64,000 nt of DNA from Subdoligranulum variabile (GTDB taxonomy: Bacteria > Bacillota > Clostridia > Oscillospirales > Ruminococcaceae), in contig NZ_CP102293.1 of assembly GCF_025152575.1 (NCBI RefSeq), forward strand, positions 1,736,001-1,800,000. Direction: 5' to 3'. Numbering within the stretch: the stretch's first letter is position 1; each line of letters opens with the position of its first letter. The position numbers and the translations under genes were made by a program. Positions 59,314 through 64,000 of the stretch are shown piece by piece. The notes beneath the pieces are model-generated. The model saw only the letters and a program-made list of their open reading frames with translations. It had not been told where the DNA came from and did not search any database.

Positions 59314-60069
59314 TTACCCCTCTCTCGCAATCAGTTCGTCAGCCAGGGCGCGGTATTCTGCCCCCGTGTCACCACCGGCAGGTTTGCCCATCATGGAACT
59401 GTTGATGGCTTCCTGCTTTCTGGTGATTTCAATGGAAAAAACGGACTGCGGGTACTGCTCGCGCAGCGTCTCGGTTACAGCGGTGGCCACGCTGGTTTTG
59501 TCCTTGAATGTGAGCAGGATGTTCACGGTAGTCAGGTCAGCGTTCAGCGTCATGCGCACATTGCCGATGACGCCCTCCAACGATGACAACCCCTGGGTGG
59601 CAAAGTATTGTGTCTGCACCGGGATGATGACCTGGTTGCTGGCAACCAGCACATTGGTGAGCAGCAGCCCCAGGCTGGGGTTGCAGTCGATCAGGATGTA
59701 GTCATACGCCTGACGCACCGGCTCCAGCACGCGCCGCAGCACGGTTTCGCGGCTCATTGCCGTAGCAAGGTAGATGTCCGCTTCGCTGAGCCGCAGGTCC
59801 GAGGGGATGAAGTCGAACCCGAATCTCTCGGAATGATAAATGGTTTCGCGGATGTCAGCAGGTTGGAACAATACTGCTGCACGCATCACGCTGGCGATGG
59901 AGTTTTCCCTGGGTTCGCACCCGGCCACATAGTTGGTGAGATTCGCCTGGGGGTCAAAGTCAATACAGAGAACAGATTTACCTTTGCGGGCCAGAGCCGC
60001 GCCAAGGTTCACGACGGTGGTGGTTTTGCCCACGCCACCCTTTTGGTTTGCTACAGCAATAATGTTCAT
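59314..60069 (-). CDS. parA: ParA/Soj-type partition ATPase
   Basis: 251 aa. Deviant Walker A KGGVGKTTTVVNLG at residues 10-23, CIDFDPQANLTNYV and the Walker B-like DYILIDCNPSLGLLLTN. The start at 60069 (MNIIAVANQ) follows GTGAGGAAAAAC; a GTG at 60084 coincides with that ribosome binding site. Together with ParB it should keep the excised, circular ICE segregating or promote its stable integration. Downstream of a zinc-ribbon gene. Confidence 0.95.
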   Translation of the reverse strand: MNIIAVANQKGGVGKTTTVVNLGAALARKGKSVLCIDFDPQANLTNYVAGCEPRENSIASVMRAAVLFQPADIRETIYHSERFGFDFIPSDLRLSEADIYLATAMSRETVLRRVLEPVRQAYDYILIDCNPSLGLLLTNVLVASNQVIIPVQTQYFATQGLSSLEGVIGNVRMTLNADLTTVNILLTFKDKTSVATAVTETLREQYPQSVFSIEITRKQEAINSSMMGKPAGGDTGAEYRALADELIAREG

Positions 60070-60080
60070 TTTGTTTTTCC

Positions 60081-60275
60081 TCACTTTCCGTCTCTTTTTG
60101 TGTTGTTTCTTGCAAAATCCACGATTCTACAAATGATCGGTTTGGGGTACAGCTGCATTACGCAGGGTTTCCATTCGGCGCAACCTTCACAAAGGTATTC
60201 TTCCAGCCAGACTTGTTTTTCTTTGTAGTGGGTGCCGTTCATTCTGTTAAAACAATCCAGGCAAAACTCAGCCAT
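60081..60275 (-). CDS. Small zinc-ribbon protein (64 aa)
   Basis: A 64-aa protein from the ATG at 60275. Two Cys pairs, CLDC near the start (MAEFCLDCFNRMNGT) and CEGC further on (YLCEGCAEWKPCVMQ), make a probable zinc ribbon. Similar 45-65 aa proteins are common in clostridial ICEs. It starts within the last codons of the exonuclease gene (8-base overlap). Longer in-frame starts run antisense-like through that gene and are not used. Role unknown. Confidence 0.75.
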   Translation of the reverse strand: MAEFCLDCFNRMNGTHYKEKQVWLEEYLCEGCAEWKPCVMQLYPKPIICRIVDFARNNTKRDGK

Positions 60276-61224
60276 TGTAATCACCACACGCATCATAGCT
60301 CTCGTCGAAAAATCCGCAGTCGCGCTTGTGTATGTTCTCTTGATAAAGTTCCTGGTACATTTCTTCTTGTGTTTTCTTATAGCAAAACGCTGTGGCTCGA
60401 CAATCTGCCAGACTGTTGTGGGCGGTTTCTTCGCCCCAATCGTATCCGAAATAGTCGGCGCAGGTCGAAAGGTTTTTGAACTTGAAATCGCCATGCTTCG
60501 GTGAGAACTCCCCGTAGATGGCGGCGAAGATATTGCTCAGATCCTCAACGATGGTTTCATCGTTGAAACTGGCTCCGTAGCGGGTCAAGAAACCATTGTC
60601 AAACCCTGTGAAGTTGTAGCCGACAATGGTTTTTACCTGCGCCAACACCTGATTTAATCGGGGCAAAAGCTCGTAAATATAGGGAGCATTGCAAACCATT
60701 TCTTTTGTGATGTGGTTTACTCGCCGCGCTTCTGGCCAATCTTCTGTGAAGTACGGTTTCACATAGCTGTCCAGCAAAACTTCCCCGGTGTCAATATCCA
60801 GAATTGAAACTTGAAGTATTTCATCCTGGTTAAAATCCAGGCCCGTTGTTTCAATGTCAATGGACACCGTAAGGGTAGGGATGGTCCCTCGGTAGTTTTC
60901 TTCATCAAGTTGCCGCTGCTGGTCACACAGGGACAGCAGCTCTCCGTAGCGGATTGCTTGCTCCCGTTCTTTCTTCGATTGAAGATAGCGGGAGCGGCGC
61001 TTGCGCCGCTGCTCCTCGTGGTAGGGGGTCATTTCCTCGTTGGTAGCCTTGCGAACTTCTTCGGAGGTCAAGTATCTGTATTTTCCAGTACAGAAACGAT
61101 TGGAATACATGATGGTTCCCGCATCCTGAGATACGGGAACAAAGCCCAACTTAAACCATTGTTTTTCTGTCTTGCACTTTGCCTTTTCGGCATCAGGCAA
61201 AAGGGAGAAGTACAAGTTTTTCAT
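60268..61224 (-). CDS. DEDDh 3'-5' exonuclease (DnaQ-like)
   Basis: 318 aa from the ATG at 61224 with GGGGAG upstream (a GTG at 61233 overlaps that site). Residues 1-110 are a charged, ICE-specific leader. The nuclease domain has Exo I DIETTGLDF near 122, Exo II GYNFTGFDNGFLTRYG near 205-220 and Exo III with the H and D of HNSLADCRATAFCY near 280. It may edit DNA made during conjugative replication. It is in the same run as the partition genes. Confidence 0.88.
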   Translation of the reverse strand: MKNLYFSLLPDAEKAKCKTEKQWFKLGFVPVSQDAGTIMYSNRFCTGKYRYLTSEEVRKATNEEMTPYHEEQRRKRRSRYLQSKKEREQAIRYGELLSLCDQQRQLDEENYRGTIPTLTVSIDIETTGLDFNQDEILQVSILDIDTGEVLLDSYVKPYFTEDWPEARRVNHITKEMVCNAPYIYELLPRLNQVLAQVKTIVGYNFTGFDNGFLTRYGASFNDETIVEDLSNIFAAIYGEFSPKHGDFKFKNLSTCADYFGYDWGEETAHNSLADCRATAFCYKKTQEEMYQELYQENIHKRDCGFFDESYDACGDYNG

Positions 61225-61229
61225 GGCGC

Positions 61230-61631
61230 TCACTCCCCAACATTGGCGGCATTGCCCTGAATGAGCAGAGCGTTGCAGATCAACGGGAGCCAGAACGGCC
61301 CACTCTGTGCCATCTCGTGTGGATTCACTTTGCAGTTACACCAGGTGAAAAGACTATAACCTACTTCAATGGCGGTGTATTCGTTGTAAGTACCAAAGCG
61401 CTTTTTGACGCGCATACGAATGGCCGCAAAGTCGATACCATCAAACGACACGTACGGTTTAGAGATATCGAAGATATCTTCGTCAGCGGACAAAAGATAG
61501 CATGCAGCCAGATAGCTTCGATCAGACTGCTGGCGCTCCAGCAGTGCGCCGGTGAGAATGTTGTACCGATTGCGGTGCTCGGGGGTCATTTGGATGGAGA
61601 TGTACTCTTTTTTGGGCATGGGGATAGTCAT
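61230..61631 (-). CDS. DUF6075-like hypothetical protein
   Basis: A 133-aa soluble protein. Its layout (MTPEHRNRYNILTGALLERQ, SYLAACYLLSADEDIFDISKPYV, FDGIDFAAIR, then a C-terminal FTW/VNPHEM segment) resembles DUF6075 family proteins that occur on many Firmicutes mobile elements. Function is not known. GAGGTAAAAGATTATG precedes the start. Six bases lie between its stop and the exonuclease ATG. Confidence 0.62.
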   Translation of the reverse strand: MTIPMPKKEYISIQMTPEHRNRYNILTGALLERQQSDRSYLAACYLLSADEDIFDISKPYVSFDGIDFAAIRMRVKKRFGTYNEYTAIEVGYSLFTWCNCKVNPHEMAQSGPFWLPLICNALLIQGNAANVGE

Positions 61632-61668
61632 AATCTTTTACCTCGCATTTCTTTGTCTTATTTTGCAG

Positions 61669-61687
61669 TTGTGCCTGTTAGGCACAA
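61669..61687. repeat. ICE palindrome copy E
   Basis: TTGTGCCTGTTAGGCACAA, 8-bp arms, between the DUF6075-like start (38 bases away) and the single-pass membrane protein stop (37 bases away). Confidence 0.85.
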
Positions 61688-61723
61688 CCGATTTACTGCG
61701 ATATGCCGATTCTTTTTAGCGCT

Positions 61724-62041
61724 CTATTTGCAAAGATATTCGGCCAGCTGGGTTTCGATTTCCAGCCAGGTTTCCAGACCAGCGGCTCTCATATTGGGAT
61801 AGATCAGCGTGGCCACACCGATGATCGCCAGGACAATCAGCACGACCAGAGCGACGCAGCGCATCATCACAAATATGGCATTGACCAATACCCGGAGCAG
61901 CTGGGCGGTGCGTGATTTTTTCTCCACGACCGTTACTTCTTCCGTGATGCCGTATGCTTCTTTAAGCTGTGCCTGACGCTTTTCTTCCTGGATGCCCGCC
62001 ATCAGGATGGCATGTCTGGTAGGGACGGTTTTCTTTTTCAT
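61724..62041 (-). CDS. Single-pass membrane protein partner of the CpaE-like ATPase
   Basis: 105 aa from the ATG at 62041 (GGAGGAAAAGAAA upstream). A basic cytoplasmic N terminus with a Lys/Glu-rich helix is followed by one long hydrophobic helix (VNAIFVMMRCVALVVLIVLA) and an acidic amphipathic tail (LETWLEIETQLAEYL). It overlaps the ATPase stop by four bases, so the two are coupled; it may tether that ATPase to the membrane. No family recognised. Confidence 0.72.
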   Translation of the reverse strand: MKKKTVPTRHAILMAGIQEEKRQAQLKEAYGITEEVTVVEKKSRTAQLLRVLVNAIFVMMRCVALVVLIVLAIIGVATLIYPNMRAAGLETWLEIETQLAEYLCK

Positions 62042-63210
62042 TTTCTTTTCCTCCCAAATGGCCATTTGAGGCCGCCTTTTTTCTGTACTGTTTCTTTGGC
62101 CTTGAGCTGCCCGGTGATGTACCCGTACAGTTCATCGTTGCCGGAATACAGGAAGTAATCAGGCGTCCACCCTGCAAAGTAGGTGCGCACATCAAAGGGA
62201 GACATGGATTTGAGGATATCGTCGCGGTCTCTTTGCGGTACAAAAGAAAAAACATAGTGGATTGTGCCGTTGTCAACCCGGAGAATGTCACTCACCAGAT
62301 CGACCTCCGAGGGCTTGGCACCACAGACGGCCACCAGAATATCGTTTCGCAGGTAGTCGGCTACTTCACTCAGTTCTCCAAAAGCACCATAGTCCAGAAT
62401 CAGATAATCATATTTGGTTTTGGTGGCAAGGATACAGGTTTTATCGTTGTAGATGTCGGTCCCCTCAATGCGGAAGTGCTTTTCATCAAACAGCACCACT
62501 TCATCGCTGATTTGCGTGTAGGGGGTCAGACTGCTTACGGACATCTCGATGACGGCAGCTTTATAGCCCATGGCCTTGACATACAGGCATAACTGCATGG
62601 CCTGTGTTGTGGTGCCGATGCGGTGTCCGGCTCCACAGACTGCGATAGTGGTGGCGTTTCGCCCGCGCAGCCGTGGTTTCGGTAGAACCAGGTGCGCCCG
62701 GGCTGTCTCGCGGTCAACTTGTGAGGGCGGAATGACCTCGACGGTGGAGGCCGGAGGTGCCGGAGGGGGTTCGTCTACGGGTGGCGGTTCTTCCAGGAGA
62801 GGAGTGTTATTTGAAGTATTATCTTCGCTGATCAATCCGGCGTCGCAAAGCATCGCATTGAGGACACGTTTTAGTTCCGCGCCATGATCGGAGACAATTT
62901 GTTCCGCAGGAACCAGCGTCAGAATGTCTTTCATGAAGGCGCTGTCTGTAGATAGTCCTTCGGTTACTACGATTATTTTGATGCCAGGAACGGTGACGCA
63001 GATTCGCTCCAACAGACCGAGGGATTGATCTATGTTGCCGATGATTCGCACATCGTACACCAGGTGAGATATTTGGTCACCGTTCTGCTCCAACTGGCGT
63101 TGGATTACGGGAATGCTGCGTTCCACGATTTCGCAGACTTCAAATTCGCCACGAAAGTTCAGTTCCCGGACGCTCTCGGCGGTTTCCGGCTTTCCGACTA
63201 CAACAACCAT
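62038..63210 (-). CDS. CpaE/ParA-like ATPase with degenerate P-loop
   Basis: 390 aa. The first about 115 residues look like a receiver-type fold (MVVVVGKPETAESV, HLVYDVRIIGN), followed by a Pro-rich linker (PPPVDEPPPAPPA) and a SIMIBI NTPase domain. The P-loop near residue 190 reads CGAGHRIGTTTQAMQLCLY, lacking the signature and catalytic Lys of KGGxGKT. Later features are LILDYGAFGEL as Walker B and VRTYFAGWTPDYFL. CpaE-like proteins position pili or secretion systems. AAGGAGATGTAA precedes the ATG, which lies within the integrase gene end (71-base overlap). Confidence 0.8.
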   Translation of the reverse strand: MVVVVGKPETAESVRELNFRGEFEVCEIVERSIPVIQRQLEQNGDQISHLVYDVRIIGNIDQSLGLLERICVTVPGIKIIVVTEGLSTDSAFMKDILTLVPAEQIVSDHGAELKRVLNAMLCDAGLISEDNTSNNTPLLEEPPPVDEPPPAPPASTVEVIPPSQVDRETARAHLVLPKPRLRGRNATTIAVCGAGHRIGTTTQAMQLCLYVKAMGYKAAVIEMSVSSLTPYTQISDEVVLFDEKHFRIEGTDIYNDKTCILATKTKYDYLILDYGAFGELSEVADYLRNDILVAVCGAKPSEVDLVSDILRVDNGTIHYVFSFVPQRDRDDILKSMSPFDVRTYFAGWTPDYFLYSGNDELYGYITGQLKAKETVQKKGGLKWPFGRKRK

Positions 63211-64000
63211 TTACATCTCCTTCTCTTTCTTTTTTGTTTGTAATTTCTTGTTTTACCAGGCGGTCGATTTTATTGGTTTCGGCCTGGAGCTGTGGTAGCT
63301 TCTCGTGTATGTAGGTTCGTTTTGTGAATTTGTAACTTGTGTGACCTACAATTTTTATGATGGTGTCTTTATCGACCCCCGCTCGGTCGGCCAGAGAGGC
63401 GTATGTGTGGCGGCAACAGTAGGGCACCATGCGGCGGGGAGTGTCTGCACAGTTGATTCCCAATTCTTTCATCAATGGGTAGAATTGACGATTTCTCCAG
63501 TTGTCAATGCGAACCCGATACCCGCGCGGACTGGTGATCAAGTAGTTCTCTTGGCCTCGTGCAAAGTAAAAGGAAAACACATACGGCATGATTTGGGAGA
63601 TAAGGGGAATGATTCGCTCTTTACCTGCATCGGTTTTACTACCCCAGGTAAAAAGGAAATGGTATTGTAAGCTGACATCGTTTTTCTCAACTCCAAAAAG
63701 TTCTTCTGGTCGTAAGCCGGTGAAGATAAGAATAAGAACTTCTCTTGCAGTACAAGAAAAACGCTCGTTCGCTTGAGCATACAAAAAAAGCCGTGAGATT
63801 TCTTCGTCAGAAAAAATTTCACGGCTTTTAGATTGCACTCCATCAAGTATGAGATAGGGCGATGGATTGATCACGTCTAGGCGGTGGACGGCCACGGCGT
63901 ATTTGCAAAGCTGTCCGATCAGCAGCAGTAACTTGTTCTGGAGAGACCGGCTTTTGTTTTGCAGAGTATCCATAGCCAGTTGATAGTCGCTGATCTTGAT
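63140..64000 (-). CDS. int: Tyrosine recombinase / ICE integrase, 5' end outside window
   Basis: The frame is open to the window edge, so the N-terminal DNA-binding domain is not complete; 286 codons are visible. Catalytic features are Arg in FTGLRPEELFGVE, the Lys strand SKTDAGKERIIPL, the block VPYCCRHTYASLADRAGV, GHTSY and the nucleophile Tyr in KRTYIHEKL. In the HxxR box the first position is Tyr, not His. The C-terminal tail overlaps the next gene by 71 bases. It should catalyse integration and excision of the element; its target site is not in view. Confidence 0.9.
   Translation of the reverse strand: MKISDYQLAMDTLQNKSRSLQNKLLLLIGQLCKYAVAVHRLDVINPSPYLILDGVQSKSREIFSDEEISRLFLYAQANERFSCTAREVLILIFTGLRPEELFGVEKNDVSLQYHFLFTWGSKTDAGKERIIPLISQIMPYVFSFYFARGQENYLITSPRGYRVRIDNWRNRQFYPLMKELGINCADTPRRMVPYCCRHTYASLADRAGVDKDTIIKIVGHTSYKFTKRTYIHEKLPQLQAETNKIDRLVKQEITNKKEREGDVNGCCSRKAGNRRERPGTELSWRI

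Larger units (their letters stand above)
27121..64000. mobile_element. Integrative conjugative element, Tn1549-like, right end outside window
   Basis: From the tRNA-Arg to the window end the DNA is visibly less GC-rich and all confident genes are on the minus strand. It contains an integrase, MobL-type relaxase with accessory protein, coupling ATPase, VirB3/B4-, VirB6- and VirB2-like proteins, M23 hydrolase, a toprim primase-like protein, Cna-B adhesin, sortase, ParAB, toxin-antitoxin and a methylase-helicase polyvalent protein. The left limit is set by the composition change at the tRNA 3' end and is approximate. The other end and attachment repeats are not in view, and the integrase lies far from the tRNA, so tRNA-directed integration is unproven. 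Confidence 0.85.

Noticed and set aside
59608..60228. Plus-strand frame opposite parA
   Set aside because: Antisense shadow of a clear ParA gene.
60276..60494. N-terminal extension of the small zinc-ribbon gene
   Set aside because: The extension is antisense-like shadow inside the exonuclease gene; the 64-aa form from 60275 has the two Cys pairs and matches common ICE zinc-ribbon proteins.
1..64000. CRISPR array, rRNA or IS element with terminal repeats
   Set aside because: No regularly spaced repeats, no rRNA signature and no transposase other than the tyrosine recombinase were found. The iteron array at 43.5-43.7 kb has irregular spacing and 8-base units, unlike CRISPR.

Overview
The window looks like the chromosome of a GC-rich, butyrate-producer-type member of the Oscillospiraceae (Faecalibacterium / Subdoligranulum / Gemmiger neighbourhood). 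The reasons are a split two-subunit transketolase, Gram-positive-style ribosome binding sites and promoters, a DUF3793-flavodoxin iron operon, and a Tn1549-like conjugative element with a Cna-B surface protein and class B sortase. The genus is an inference from gene content only.

Layout. (1) 1-10.2 kb, core chromosome: the 3' part of an asparagine synthase gene and a UDP-glucose dehydrogenase gene (surface polysaccharide), a MATE exporter, a DUF3793-flavodoxin operon with two DtxR/IdeR-like boxes, a small XRE regulator with a membrane partner, transketolase subunits on the minus strand, an unlisted 52-aa gene, and cardiolipin synthase. (2) 10.2-23.7 kb, a compact co-directional siphophage-like structural cassette: late-type regulator, portal, scaffold-like peptide, N4-gp56-type capsid protein, head-tail connectors, tail tube, two chaperones, tape measure, distal tail, hub, fibres, GH25 lysin and holin. 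No terminase, head protease, integrase or replication gene is present, and its base composition matches the host. (3) 23.7-27.1 kb: a SARP/BTAD regulator with a degenerate GGDEF-like tail, phosphoglucomutase, and tRNA-Arg(ACG). (4) 27.1 kb to the window end: an integrative conjugative element (ICE) of visibly lower GC, with every confident gene on the minus strand. It carries a YafQ-DinJ toxin-antitoxin pair, coupling protein, a 2744-aa methylase-helicase polyvalent protein, MobL-type relaxase and RHH accessory protein, M23 hydrolase, VirB3/B4-like ATPase, VirB6- and VirB2-like membrane proteins, a toprim primase-like protein, a 1758-aa thioester/Cna-B adhesin, CAP lipoprotein, sortase B, ParA/ParB, a DEDDh exonuclease, a CpaE/ParA-like ATPase and a tyrosine integrase cut by the window edge.

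How it fits together. The ICE has the parts for excision, DNA processing, a Gram-positive type IV secretion channel, recipient contact, partition and defence against restriction. Its non-coding DNA holds three layers of structure that gene calls do not explain: five copies of an intercistronic palindrome (TGTGCCTRTTAGGCACA), a cluster of seven TGTATTGC repeats plus hairpins next to the relaxosome genes (candidate oriT/oriV), and a recurrent GTACAGAAAAA word inside unrelated genes. The phage cassette is the best candidate for an undescribed system: it could build a tailed particle but has no packaging motor of its own, and it is followed by a SARP-type signal-responsive regulator.
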